From Coriolopsis trogii (lineage: Eukaryota; Basidiomycota; Agaricomycetes; Polyporales; Polyporaceae), in assembly GCA_020543525.1 (NCBI GenBank), contig JAHYIO010000023.1:186001-250000 (forward strand): a stretch of DNA of 64,000 nucleotides. Reading direction: 5' to 3'. A model generated the notes under the pieces. That model was not told the origin of the DNA and made no database searches. It worked only from the letters and a program-made list of their open reading frames with translations. Position numbers and translations under genes: made by a program. Below, piece by piece: positions 48,315 through 60,199 of this stretch. Each line of letters opens with the position of its first letter. The stretch's first letter is position 1.

Positions 48315-50956
48315 CTAAACCAATACCGATATTTCTGGTAAGGCTACCGCATCGATCTTGCTGCTCCCTTCAGCTGGAAACGTGACTCCAGGCCTTACGA
48401 CTGGCGCACTCTTGGTCGGATGCAAGTACACTGTTCCGTCTTTCACACATCGGTCGGGGTCGGCGACGCCGTGTCTGAGCGTGAAGCACCGAACGTCAGT
48501 TTGAGCCGACGAAGAAGAGGTGCGATCACTTACTCCTCGGTCAAGTGCTTCCTCATCTCAGAACCTGGTCCGTCCCAACCTATGCAGAGAGAACATGCCC
48601 AGACCCCGCCGATGGAGTCGAGGGACAGCACATGGGCCTTCGCTTCAAGTTCACGCACACGCACCAAGTCCTCCTCGCTCACGGCCTCCCAGTTGCATGC
48701 TTTCCAGTGCTTGGAACAGCAATGGTGCATCTGTAGTTGGTTACCAGATGCCTCAATGTTACGACTTTATGAAGCAAAGAAGTTGATGATACTCACGGCA
48801 GCCTCCCAAGTGTATATCACGTCGGGCTGTTGAAGCTCCGCGCAATCCTTGCAACGAAGTCGTCCTTCGCACGCGGCCAGTTCAGCTGCCGTCGCACGCG
48901 TCGGATCGAGCCCGAGAGCGGTGATGATTCTTTGCATGGGTTCCAACGCCCAGCTGTCGTAATGGTTGTTGTCCATGAAAGTCCGCACTGTCAGGTTTAC
49001 CCGATCCTTCATCGTGCCAGGTCCGTCGACGATGCGTTTTGCCAGAGCCTCGCGTGGCTCCGCATGAGCGTTACAATGGTGGAGCAACATATCCTCAAAG
49101 CGCATGCAAGCCGAGCCCTGCGGGCAGTCATTGCATATGAAAACAACGAGGGCCAGATCCAAGGGAGTCTTCGTGTCCTTCGGGATATATTCCTTGTACC
49201 ACCTCAGCTTGTTGACAATTGCTCGAGTCATGGCTGTTTCCCAGTCTGTTGCGATTTTGGGTAGCACTTTGAGAAAGTCGTCGGGCGTAAGGACTTTGGA
49301 TTTAGGAGCTTTGGCAAGCATCGTGCATCCCAGTGCGAAGTCGACGAATTTGGGATGACGTTCCATCGCTGCATTTCTTGGGGCCTGGAGTCCGTAGTGC
49401 AGGGCGATCGCCTGCTCAAGCACGTTGAGCCGGCCGGCAACAAGATCGACCCGTTCTGCATACAGCCGAGCATCCCGAATCTCTTTGAGCAACCCTGTCA
49501 ACTCGGGAAGACGGCTGACTTGTAGCCATTCTATAAGACGTTGAGCACCAGAAGGACAACAGGTGACAAACGTGACGTACCACTCGGAGTGAGCTTAGTC
49601 GACCTCCGGACTACTGGCAGGTTCGCCAAGCGCTCCAAGGCTGCACCATCGATGAAGTCCATTTCCTGGTCCCATCCCGTCTCTCGTAGCTTGTCGATGA
49701 TCCTGATATCAAACTGTCAGATTCACGCAATTCGACTCCAGGAAACTTAATCGCAACTCACGCTTCGAGACGCTGTGCTCTCTTGTTGTCGAGCTGGGCT
49801 GCTCGATGGTTCTCCTGCTTGTCGAACCACGCCGCAAGGTGTGACCCACGCTAGCACGGACATCAAGGATGTTCAGGTGTCAAGTCACTGTTGCATATGA
49901 GAGTTACTCACACGTTCGCGTATCTTGAGATTCTTGCGGACTCTCAGGAGCTCCCCGTTGACGCCTTCGGCCTTTTCCTTGTCACTGAGTTTTTTGCGGC
50001 GAATGCGTCTGAGATTGCGGACGACCGTATCTACGTCAGCTTTCAGGAATCGAAAGATGTGGGGGGAGTGTCTCTGTAAGTAATCAAGGCTGCGAGCTGG
50101 TTAGCATGGTGTTGAACGTTGAATTCCATAACGGGAACAACTTACGGGTAATTGCGCTTGTGCTTCGTCGGGACCGTGTAGACCGTGCAAAGCTGTTTGA
50201 CGTGGGACCAGGTGGCGGACGCTTGGTGAATGAGTGAATTGGCCTCCTCGTAATTGTATGTCCTGCGTTCGAACCCCGTGAGCTGTGCGAATGGACGCTG
50301 TAATGTGAAAGCACGTACACCTCGTATAGACATCCAGAGCAGCACCGCACCAGCCAAGCCGGCTGATGCACTTTGCGGGCAATTGCTCCGCAAAACTACA
50401 TGGACCTCAGACTTTGGTCAAGAGATAGCGAAAAAGACTGAACTCACGTGGCAGAAAGGAGCATATAGGAAATGCGTGAATGCAGGGAAACTCATGTACT
50501 GTGGAGGGCGAGGAAGATCCGTCGCCTGTTTGAAGGCAGCCTCCCAAACCGTCTTCTCGATATTGCGCTTCAAGAGGAAGTTGCGCATGGCCGTACACGT
50601 CCTGACGAGGGCACAGAGCTCCTGTGGATGAAGATGCTTACAAATCTGAAGGAGGGACCACGAACGGTTAGGAGTTGGTAGGTATAAGGCGTAACCAGCG
50701 AAGGGAAGTTTACCTCGATCATAACATCGACAGGGAAACCCAGAACTTCGAGTTTACTCTTGCGTCTTCCCTGTGACTTCTGGCCGTTCTTGCGTGTTAC
50801 TTTCGAGGATTTGGTTAGTGAAACTTCGGTATCACTCGCAATAGAATCTTCGTCTTGCGGCGATTCGGTGGGGGCATTCTCGCTCGGCTGTGTGCCCGCG
50901 GAAGTCTCATCGAGCCTGGCCTTCTTGCGCGGCCGGAGCACCATAGAGGAAGACAT
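48315..50956 (-). CDS. F-box / zinc-finger protein, tandem copy C
   Basis: Third copy, ATG at 50956 to TAG at 48317-48315, with the same exon plan. Landmarks: leader MSSSMVLRPRKKARLD, F-box VLGFPVDVMIE then ICKHLHPQELCALVRTCTAM, RFLKADVDTVVRNLRRIRRK, WLQVSRLPELTGLLKE, CNDCPQGSACMRFEDMLLHH, RLRCKDCAELQQPDVIYTW and the finger ACSLCIGWDGPGSEMRKHL followed by HGVADPDRC. All splice phases that I checked agree, and no internal stop is required. The tail after HPTKSAPVVRPG is longer than in copy B. B and C are the youngest pair. An SCF adaptor role is inferred from the F-box only. Confidence 0.85.
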
Positions 50957-51095
50957 GTTTGCGTGCGTTGAGGTAGTTGACAGTTGGTGGTAGGAGGTCA
51001 AGAGAGATTCGCGCACTGGCGCTCGGTTATGTACTCAATGTTTGGCCAACGCGAGATCTCCTGCCAGATTCAGCGAACAAAGGAGGTCAGTGCTA
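50957..51095 (-). promoter_or_regulatory. duplicated promoter/5' UTR block C
   Basis: Upstream of the copy C ATG. Its blocks are collinear with those of copy B over about 130 nt, and partly with copy A. Conserved non-coding order: cgctcggtta, tggcca, gatctcct.cca.att, aaaggaggtc. Confidence 0.7.
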
Positions 51096-51351
51096 GCGCC
51101 TAATTAGCCCAACTTGAAGTAGGTGACACCGCGAACGAACGGAAAACCAAAGTTTGCAGTAAGGATATGTGCGACTCTTCCTCTTCCTTGCGATAAGTTT
51201 GATATATACATATAGGCGCGTGCAGAAGTACTGCAAGGCCTGTTCGGGTAATATAGCAATCCAACAAGGGTTGTAGGCAACGTACATCGCAGTCGTGCGA
51301 CAAGAGGTGATCTCGCGCGCAGAGCACTCGTCCTAGGAATACAAGGTCTGT

Positions 51352-53014
51352 TCACCCGCTCTTCTCCTGAACGCCATATCGTTTATCCCGTATCTTCTTG
51401 CTGCGACGGAGGGGCAGATCGGACGCAGTCGAGGCAGCGGATGCCATACGGGGCCGCTTTCGAGACGGTGGGAGCTCAACCGAAGCCCCTGGGTCCGCAG
51501 AAGGATGATTGTCGTCCTCCGACTGCTCGCGCACGCGACGCCTGCGTTCACATTTGGGGAATCCGAGACGGGTACCCTGTGCCGATGCAGCAATACAGAG
51601 GATATCTCTTGGATAGAGGAAGCTTGCAAGGTGCGCGCTCTCTTCTTGGGGATTTTCCGTGGGAGACTCGACTTCCGTCCGAGCCGGACGTACACGTGCA
51701 CTCGTCTGAGGAATCTGATTCTGAGCACGATGATGTTGATGCCATTGGGTGGACACCGTTAGAATGTGGATGGTCATGGACAACGCTGTCGTAGCATGGA
51801 AGATTGTGGGTCCAGGGTCCTAGGAAAGCTCACTGTATGCCCTGTAACAGAAACTCCACAAGACTCGTCAACGGGGGCGGACGCATCCCAGTCAATGAGG
51901 TAGCCCCCCCTAACGTCCTCGCCGGGCTCCTGCACTAGGATGATATTGTTGAGACTGATGTCTCGATGGAGTCGCGCTGCCTTGGTATGTGCGTCTCGTA
52001 TGGCTGCAAAACGACGTATGGCGCGGACAGACTGACCATGGAATACGTCATACGTTACATAGAGAAGCTCTTTGGTGCCTCTGAAGTATTTCAAACCGTA
52101 GCCCACCGTGCCCAGCACAAGGCGGTAGTAGAGCTATTTGTCGATGTCAGGCTTCTTTCCGTGGACCGGAGTAACCCCATTATCGACGGTATATTCGTCG
52201 GTTAATGACATCTGCATCTCCTCCTTTGCAGTCAATGCAACAACGTTGGGTGTAAGTCGCATCGCGAGAGCAACCTGAGGAAGGCTTACCTGTCATCTTA
52301 CAGGCCTCTTCCGGAAAAAGTCTGGGACGTCACCATGACATACAAGCGACGGAACGTTCTTCACTCCCTTGAGGTTCAATTGCCGAACGACGTCGCCTTC
52401 GTGTTCTGCCCGGTAGCATCTCCACGTGTCTTTCATGAACACCACACGAAAGGTTGATAAATCTAGAGCCCAGAAGCCTCGCGTCCCTCTACCATCGAGG
52501 TATACAGGTTTGACAACAGACCTGGATATGGGAAACCGTCGGATGTTCTCCGCACTCGTCGGGCGTCCTGCGATAGCACCTGCATTACCGCAACATGCCC
52601 AGGGACGTAGTGTTCGGAGACGGCCTCCTCCAGGTCTGCTCCTTCAAGTCCCAGCTGAAGTCGGACATGTTCTGCGATCGCGTCGCGGAAACGGACTTTG
52701 TCGTCCAGAGAGGCCTTCTCGACCGTGAGGTCAGCGAAAATGTCACTCTCCGGCACATACGCGGATGTGGTGGACGGTCGGCTTGGAGTGGCCCTGCCCT
52801 CGAGGCGCGGCGGCAAGAAGTCACGGAGGAAGGCATCGGGAGGCATTGACCCCACAATGCAGCGACTGAGGTCTTCCACGAGGGCTTTGTTCTCGGGCTT
52901 GGGTTGATGAGGATGAAATCCGGGTATATGCGACATATCCGGCTTCATAGCCATCGGAACGTCGTACACGGGGGATATCCGCATTGAGCGTCTGATGGGC
53001 GGTGGGTGAGACAT
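51352..53014 (-). pseudogene. FunK1 fungal kinase pseudogene
   Basis: It shows the order of a FunK1 protein but is damaged. The N-terminal part (from ATG at 53014; PPDAFLRDFLPPR) jumps straight to AIAEHVRLQLGLEGADLEEA; about 200 residues present in the intact gene at 61732 are missing. A frameshift is needed near 52515-52530 to reach VYLDGRGTRGFWALD and RVVFMKDTWRCYRAEHEGDV. A TAG at 52136-52134 breaks the segment before YYRLVLGTVGYGLKYFRGT. The catalytic part LHRDISLNNIILVQE and YLIDWDAS is intact. The part after it is shortened again before a basic tail ending KKIRDKRYG. It is very unlikely to make an active kinase. Confidence 0.8.
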
Positions 53015-54617
53015 GCGGAGAGAACGCGAGCGGTGCAGGTGTAAATGCAGAGGGGCGGTGTAGCAAGACGAATGAGCAGGATACCATGCCTCCCGATATA
53101 TGTACCGCCTGGAGGATCCTTAGTGAATGCGTTGGGCCACTGTTATTGTCTTTCTCAGCGACTCTCCGAAGCCAGGTTACCAAGTTGAACCTACAATTGT
53201 CTTCGCAGATTTTGTACGCCTTCTCACACTTGGCGTCTGCGTCGATGTCGATATCCGAGGACAGTCTGAGTGTGAAGGACGTACATCAGGAGGCGTTTCA
53301 AGCATGATGCGACAGCGCCGTACGTGATGAGCAGCTCAGACACATCCTGCCAAGTCCCATCGTGTCTTGAATGCACCGACGTCAGGCTCACAGTCTACAC
53401 GGAAGACAACATCGCCTCCGCCTCAGCCCAGGAGTCCCGTTCAATTGAAGACGCTCCGATGTGCCGTTGAAGGCTTGCCGAGATTGTTTCACAGGCTGCC
53501 CTAGCTGTCAAGAGGCATTGATCACAATGCAACCCTGGTGGCATCCTACACGACTGACAATTCGTGACGAAACTCTTATGACTTTTTATGAATGTTTGCG
53601 GAGGTACAGTACCGAGGCTGCGGGTGGCCGTGACACGAGTCCGACGGAGACGGAGGAAACGGCAGGAGGAACATGGAGTCAACCGCACTTCAAGTTGATT
53701 CTTCTCGAATGCACATAATGTTTGAACTGCAAGCGATGAGAAGTACGTCATCATGTCTGAGGGTGTTGAGCCGACGCACCGAGAAAGAAGATCTCGCATG
53801 CTTGCGAGAGCGCAAGACGCTTGTAAGACGACCAGCTAAATATACTGGGCGTGTAGTCGGAAATAGTGAGGTAGAGCGGGCCATACGTACGGAGACCTAG
53901 GTTCGGTGATTATGACTGGTACTCCGTGACAGTGCGCTCCCAACAAGACACGATCTGGGACTGGCCTCCGGTCCAGCGGCAGGAGTGGATGGGACTGACG
54001 CTGCAGGACGGATATGTTGAGCTGCGCACCTCGCTCGACTGCTGGTCATTCGGCGACGAATAGTAGCAAAAGACAAAGCCTCAGCAATCGTCGCCGTTGG
54101 GAGAGAGGTGCAAGCCATTACAAGTCACGTCTTGAGGGTTGAGCGTTCGACTCGGTGAGGACAAGAGCGTAATGGGAAGATGACGTACATACCGGCGAAG
54201 CAAGGATCTCCTCATGAGACTGATGCGCAGCCACCTCAGTCCACTAACGAGCGTTGGTCGCACAAACTCCGGAGAACGCTGGAGCGGTTGACAGAGGAAT
54301 GTAGGAGTCGTGTCGGTGACGGCAGTGTCAAGCCCTTGGCTGCGGGAAAGCTGTCCTGTGATATCATGGGATGTAAGGGAGCGTGCTGGGGCCATCTGTG
54401 ATGACGAGATCGGCAGGCAGTTCTCCGTACGACATGGGCAGACGACCGGCGAGGACATAAAGAGGCCAGTGAGCAAGAGCGGATGAGAGTCAGAGTCCAA
54501 GCAGAGACCGGGTCTGGCTGCCGACTCGGGCGTTCTCGAAGAGTCTGTCCCAGAATGGCAGGAGCCCTCCATATCTTACGCCGCGAGCTGCACTCCGGGG
54601 CCTTCCTCGACCTCTCC
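53015..54617. other. intergenic, no gene seen
   Basis: This 1.6 kb stretch separates the FunK1 pseudogene (-) from the PA-TM-RING gene (+). Several unrelated open frames exist, but none shows family features or a consistent exon chain. Confidence 0.45.
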
Positions 54618-56064
54618 ATGATCAGCCTCCTCCTCCTCCTCGCCCTCTCCCCTTGCCTGCCTCGCGCAGCCTCTCACCCCGTCGACTGGCTCCGCAAATT
54701 CTCCCCCAACTCCCGCGACGACGGTAACTGGTTCTGGGGCTGGGCATGGGCTTCAGATGGCTCCGTCGCCGTCGTCGACCGCACTCCCCCCATCACCTTT
54801 CCAGCACGCCCAGCGTCCTTCGGCCTGGAGCTCGACGATCCTCTCCTTGGCTATGTGATTCCTCTCTCTTCCTTCACGACCCCCTGTCCTCACGAGCCCC
54901 GCAATTCGTCTGGCCGGGGCTATCCATTCGAGGCGGACCCTGTATACGGATGCCCCGAGCTCTGCATCAGTGGTCCGAATCAACCGGAGACCACAGACAC
55001 CTGGATTGCACTTGTTCAGCGGGGAGGATGCCCTTTCGTGGAGAAGGCACGACAGGCACAGCGGCTAGGAGCCAAGGCGGTAGTGGTTGGAGGAGATAGG
55101 GACAATCCCGACGCCCTGCTAAACATGTTCAGCGAGCGTACGTATCATTTTTTCCAGTTCATCAACTCTAAACTCACCGGTGGTCTTGGGAATGCAGGAG
55201 ACGCATCCGATGTCAAGATTGCTGCAACCTATATCAAGTATTGGGATTTCGTCCAGCTCACGACGATGATCGCGGCCTCCAACACAACCCATAACGGCCT
55301 TAAGACCCTTTCGCTCCTCATTAGCACCGAGTATTCGGCATGGGAGTGGTATTCGTGAGTCAAGCCTTGATGTATACGTCCAAAACATCCTCTCATTGAC
55401 TCGCATGAACAGTCCCATCATCACCTTCATAATCATACTCCTCCTGCCTTCCCTGCTCACCTTCGTCACCCTTCTAATACATCGCATACGCGCAGCGCGA
55501 GCGGCTCAGCGTGACAGAGCACCTGAGAGCGTCGTCCACAACTTCCCCTGGCGCGTCTGGACCGGGAATGGGTGGGAGAAGCACGATACATCATGCCCAT
55601 CATCGGAGGGATCAGGAGGCGGTGAGGTCGACCTCGAACAAGGACCCGAAGCATCTAGTTCGCACGATCAGCCACTACCCGCGTGGGCCGAAGAGCAGAT
55701 GGAGTGTGCCATCTGTCTGGAAATGTTCGTTAAGGGCGACCGCGTGCGAGTGCTCCCATGTTTCCACCTCTTCCACATTGACGAGATCGACGAATGGCTC
55801 ATCCACAAGAAGAAGTTGGTACGTACTCCCTCTGCCACTGTAGAGGTTTTGCACTTACTCACATCTCTGTAGTGTCCCATCTGCAAAGCGGACGTGACAC
55901 AGCCGCATCCTCTTCCGGTCGCCCACGGTACACATCCGTCGCCTGACACGGACCATGAACATTCCCCAGCCTCACGAGCTCCTGCTCCGTCCGCGGCCTC
56001 CGACGAACGGACGCCCCTCCTTCAGAACGCGGAGCCACAAGTCAACGCGCCGTCGGCTGAGTAG
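54618..56064 (+). CDS. PA-TM-RING membrane E3 ubiquitin ligase
   Basis: Exons 54618-55137, 55198-55354, 55413-55818 and 55873-56064; 424 aa. The ATG at 54618 opens a good signal peptide (MISLLLLLALSPCLPRAASH); an in-frame ATG at 54483 would bury it behind 45 residues. A lumenal protease-associated domain follows (TWIALVQRGGCPFVEKARQA, LGAKAVVVGGD). Then come one membrane span (IITFIIILLLPSLLTFVTLL), a basic linker, and a RING-type finger: C324, C327, C342, H344, H347, then C362 and C365 (CPICK). The usual sixth ligand, a Cys in H-x-x-C-I-D-x-W-L, is E350 here (HIDEIDEWL). GOLIATH-type enzymes act at endosomes, vacuoles or the Golgi on membrane cargo. The tail ends in a DERTPLLQ motif. Confidence 0.88.
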
Positions 56065-57353
56065 GACATGACAGCAGGATAAGAGGACAGGACTTACGAC
56101 CGTTATGACGTATACCCTGGACACGGGGCCTTTCGGACCTCTTCCATCTTACCATACGTCGCCTGCGGGTATAGTATGAGAGTGGCCGTTGTATGTTTAT
56201 CTTGTGGAGGTATGGCGCAGAATGTTTGTAGTTTATTGTAACACTTCCCTCAGCTCAGTCAATGCACGATCACATGAACTTCGTCAATGCTGCAGGGGAT
56301 GTCCTGCCAATGTGGGGACGTAGCGCATGATTTTGACTGGGGACCGGCAGTCGGACCGAGCGATGGTCGGGCGCTCGACCTTTTCTGGCGCGGAACCGAC
56401 CTTCCGATTTGGACGAGTACGTTCTTGTACTGAACACGAGTCAATCACTTCCGCTCACGTTCAGCTCGACAGGAACAAGACCGGCGCACATCGCGAGTCA
56501 TCAGAGGCCACACAGTCCGTGCACACATCAGATGGTTCCGTTCTGTTCACGCACTCTTACCCTCTTCTGCAATTGTTCCCTGAAACGTGGTCTACCTCAT
56601 CGAGCGAGATGCCCCATCTTATTGTTTCTGCCATCTTCGATCGTGCATTCTCGCCTCCTCCGCCCCTCTAACTCTCGCATATCGGCTCCGCCTCGTCGTA
56701 AACAACAAAAGATTCTGCGCGGATCCCAACATACTCTAATCTGACTAAGCAGACGGGGACTTTGTTCGACAGTCTAGTACGGGAGCCTCGCACACAAGAC
56801 CCCACCGCGCATTCTCCGTGGGCGACATCAAAGTCATGATATAAGACTTGGGAAGCCTGGCGGCCGCGGCCAGCTGCTGCTCTTCCTGACGTTCTGGCCG
56901 CCCAGCTGCGGCAACATTCCTGCGGTAGCTGCTCTGTGGCACTCTACTCATCATCAAGCTACGGTAAGTGCTGTGGAATGATTTATAAGTACTAGTGTTC
57001 CTCCGGCCCAGGCTCGTGGTGCCAGCGTACAAATCGGACTGATTACGCCCACTTTCTCTATCTTTCATCCTCAGAGTCACCGAGCCGCACAACAAGCAGG
57101 GTCAAGGGCGCCATTGATCAGATCTGCGAGGCGCCGCTCGCGATTCGACACACTCGGTGGCAGTGGCACAGACAATAGACCGTTCGACTCGTCAAGACCT
57201 CAGGTGAGTCTGTCCTGCGCCTATCTGTGTCTGCGAGGCGTCCTTGTCGAGATCGGGCATTTATATGGGTCGACGTGCAGGGCGGCGTTTTTCTTCGACA
57301 TTTCTTCCTCCCCCGTTTTCGTGTTCGCGTACGCCTTCCTTCCGTTCACGAAC
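56065..57353. other. intergenic, no gene seen
   Basis: This 1.3 kb stretch lies between the RING and CCCH genes, both on the plus strand. No coding sequence was recognised. It ends in a T/C-rich leader before the CCCH start. Confidence 0.5.
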
Positions 57354-59317
57354 ATGAGCCTATCCAGCCTCACTCATAGACAACCGGAATCCACTGGCAT
57401 GCACGAGAAAGACCAAGGGCAAGTGGCTCCAAGAGTCCCATTCCGAAGTGCGTTTCTGGTTTCTCGCCGAGCATGTGAAAGAACGTCCGCGCTGATATTG
57501 GTATAGCAAAACTCTGCCGCAACTACCCCCTGGGCACTTGCCGCTACGGCGAGCACTGCACATTCCTCCACACCCAGCCCGTATACTCTCCCGCGACGCA
57601 GTACGCTCCGACAGTGTCCGTACTTCCACGCACCATGTACCCGCTCACCTCCTCGCTCTCAACCCCTTCGCCGTCCTCGATCGCGCGGTGGCCGCCAGCC
57701 CCGTACCGAGCCCCGAACGAACACGAGCCTCGTCCTCCACAGACGAACAGGGACCCGCGCATCCATGCCCCTCGCGCAGACGGCCCACGGCGTTTCGCCG
57801 GAATCGCACCGGGCTTGACGGCCCCTGGGGAGGGAGCTCCTGAGCATGTGAATGCGAGGTCGGGCTCGAACGTTGAGCAGTGGCGGCTGAGCGTGATAGG
57901 ATCCAGAGAGGGCGGCGGCTCGCCGTTCCCGCCACCCCCGCCTGGGACTCCTGTCTCGTTTGTGCATCACGCGCAGCCGCATGCCCCGTCTCCCACTGCC
58001 GGCGCCGCGAGGTCTGGGAGTGTACCTGACGATGCGCGGACGGGGGAAGTTCCAGGGCGGGCGAGGTGGGAGAGTGGCGGCGAGAGTTGCCAGATGCACC
58101 CCTCCCCACCACCGAGGGCAGTGCAGATGGCGAGGCAGTCGCGCCACCGGAATCAGTACTTCAGGAGTGAGTATATTCTGTGCGTGTTTGATGTGACGTG
58201 TTGCTCATCCTGCCTGTGAACAGCGAAGCCGTGTAGGTTCCACGCGGAGCCAGGAGGGTGCGTGAAAGGCGATCGGTGCAACTTGTGAGTCTTTGCGCGT
58301 TTGATGATGTGCACCTACTACGAGTCTGACGCGTGGGCATTCCGTTAGCATTCATGAATACTCCGGCGAGGGCGGGCGCGCGAACGATCTGTCTCTAGAT
58401 CCTCCGCCTGAAATTCTCTCTGAAGGTGAGGCTGAGAGTGGAGCGGAGTCTAGCGTGCAGGGCGAGTCGCCGAGCACCGTCGCGACCTCGGACCATACGC
58501 CGTCGGTCATCACTCAATCCGACCAGAAGAAGAGCAACTTCTACCCTGTCACCTGGCGGGTTGTCAGTGGTGGGGTGACGATGGGAGGTCGACGTACGTG
58601 CACATCACCAATCCAATAGTGTGGTCTGGCTCCTGACTCCCGATACAACCATCAGGCGAAGTATGCGAGAACTTTATGGCTGGGCACTGTCCTGAGGGTG
58701 CGGACTGTCGATATGCACATCCTGATACGAGTGAGTCCTCGCATAACACGATCATACCGACAGCAGTGGCTCATCGTGTGGGATTGTAGGCGACGAGGAG
58801 TATCTAGCCAATTACGTAGAGCGTTCATCCATCTACAGCCCAATCTCGCCTATACTCTCGCCAGTCGTATTCGCCTATCCAGTTGTGTACCCAACGCTCT
58901 CTCCACCGCAGCCATTTGCTCTTCCTGCAGCTCCAAGTCTCGTGCCCGTACCTTCGCAGCATCCGGGACCCATCCGTCGACCGCAGCCGACCAAAAAGCG
59001 CTCAGCCCACCGCACACGGCCAATGGTAACGGTCACTCCCATCTCGCCAGTCCACACTTCCACCTATTCGCCTCACCGCGTCGTGGACGGGAGCACACTG
59101 GCGGAAAAGGAACCAGCGGCGCGTGACATGACGGACGGAGGGTTGCTCGCGGCGCGAAGTGTGGTCAGGCCGGTGTCGACACCGCCCACCCCTGTACAAG
59201 GCCCGGAGGCAGGGGTTGCCAGAGTACGTGTCCTAGGCTTCGGGCGTATTGAGATGTGCTGCTGACCATGCCTCTTGCACTGCGGTACCTGCAGCTGTTT
59301 GCTGCGGAAATGCCATG
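57354..59317 (+). CDS. triple CCCH zinc-finger RNA-binding protein
   Basis: Exons 57354-57447, 57507-58166, 58224-58284, 58349-58593, 58656-58730, 58790-59223 and 59294-59317; 530 aa. There are three CCCH fingers: C-x7-C-x5-C-x3-H (CRNYPLGTCRYGEHCTFLH), C-x8-C-x5-C-x3-H (CRFHAEPGGCVKGDRCNFIH) and C-x7-C-x5-C-x3-H (CENFMAGHCPEGADCRYAH). The second and third cross introns. Long Pro/Ser-rich disordered linkers separate them. Such proteins bind AU-rich or other single-stranded RNA, often in decay or export control. The last intron is optional: without splicing the frame ends at 59265 with 14 other residues; spliced, it ends with a seven-residue exon. Confidence 0.88.
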
Positions 59318-60199
59318 ACTCGGACGCTGGCATGCAGTCATTGGTCTCCGGCGGGCTTCTGAACCTCGGAAGCTCCGTGTGGTTCCTCGGACGGACGCGC
59401 CCCACGCTTCGGATTCTTCAATGCTGCCAGTGTTGCGAACTTGGCATGTGCATGCTAGGATGACGCGTCGATGCTCGTGATTGGGTGGTTCTGGATCTCT
59501 TGATATCTCTCTTAGGTGCTTGGGCTGCCACGGACGGACAGCTTCCCTATTTTAATCCCACATAGCTCATGCGCTCAGCGCGCTGGCTGTTGTGTGTCGT
59601 ACGCTATAGTTCGTGTTCCCTGTATTGCTGTAGTCTTGCTGTAGTCTAGGATCGTTACCTCTTGTTCGCGCATGTTGTCCAGCAATGCCCCGTGATGGTC
59701 CCGGGCATACTGTACCACAAATATAGATGTATACGTCTACCTACTTGCGCAGTGGCACCTTGCGTGGGTCTGCAATCCATCCTAGGGTTCCTCGTACGTA
59801 CGTACCAAGCGAGAAACATGTTTTGACCCTCTGTTCATACAGTACTTCAGCAAGATTAGTTGGAGTTGCATACCTACCTGAAGGCCTAGACAGTGATCTA
59901 ATCTGATAAGGCTGTGTCAGTGGATATGACAGAGGCAAATATCCGCGACCATCCCTAAGCTGGGCCTGTTCTTGCGTGCTCTTCTCTCCGTCGCCCTCTC
60001 CTTTTCAATCGCAGCTTTGTCGGGATCATCGCCTTCTGGGGAGGCGTGCCGTCACAACATATAAGCAATCCGCATCTGTCTTTTCTTTTCTCCTCCCTTA
60101 CCCCGGACCCCCCACCTCCTCTTCGCTGTGTGGCTTTTCCTTCGCAACGCTAGTCGTCCACTTTCCGACTCTTGGCCTTCTGCACTTGTGCGCTACGCT
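59318..60199. other. intergenic, promoter of heme oxygenase gene
   Basis: No coding sequence was recognised. A TATA-like acatataagc lies near 60056-60066, about 135 nt before the ATG, followed by a T/C-rich leader. Confidence 0.5.

Noticed and set aside
54483..54617. Earlier start for the PA-TM-RING protein
   Set aside because: It would add 45 basic residues in front of a good signal peptide, so the ATG at 54618 was preferred.
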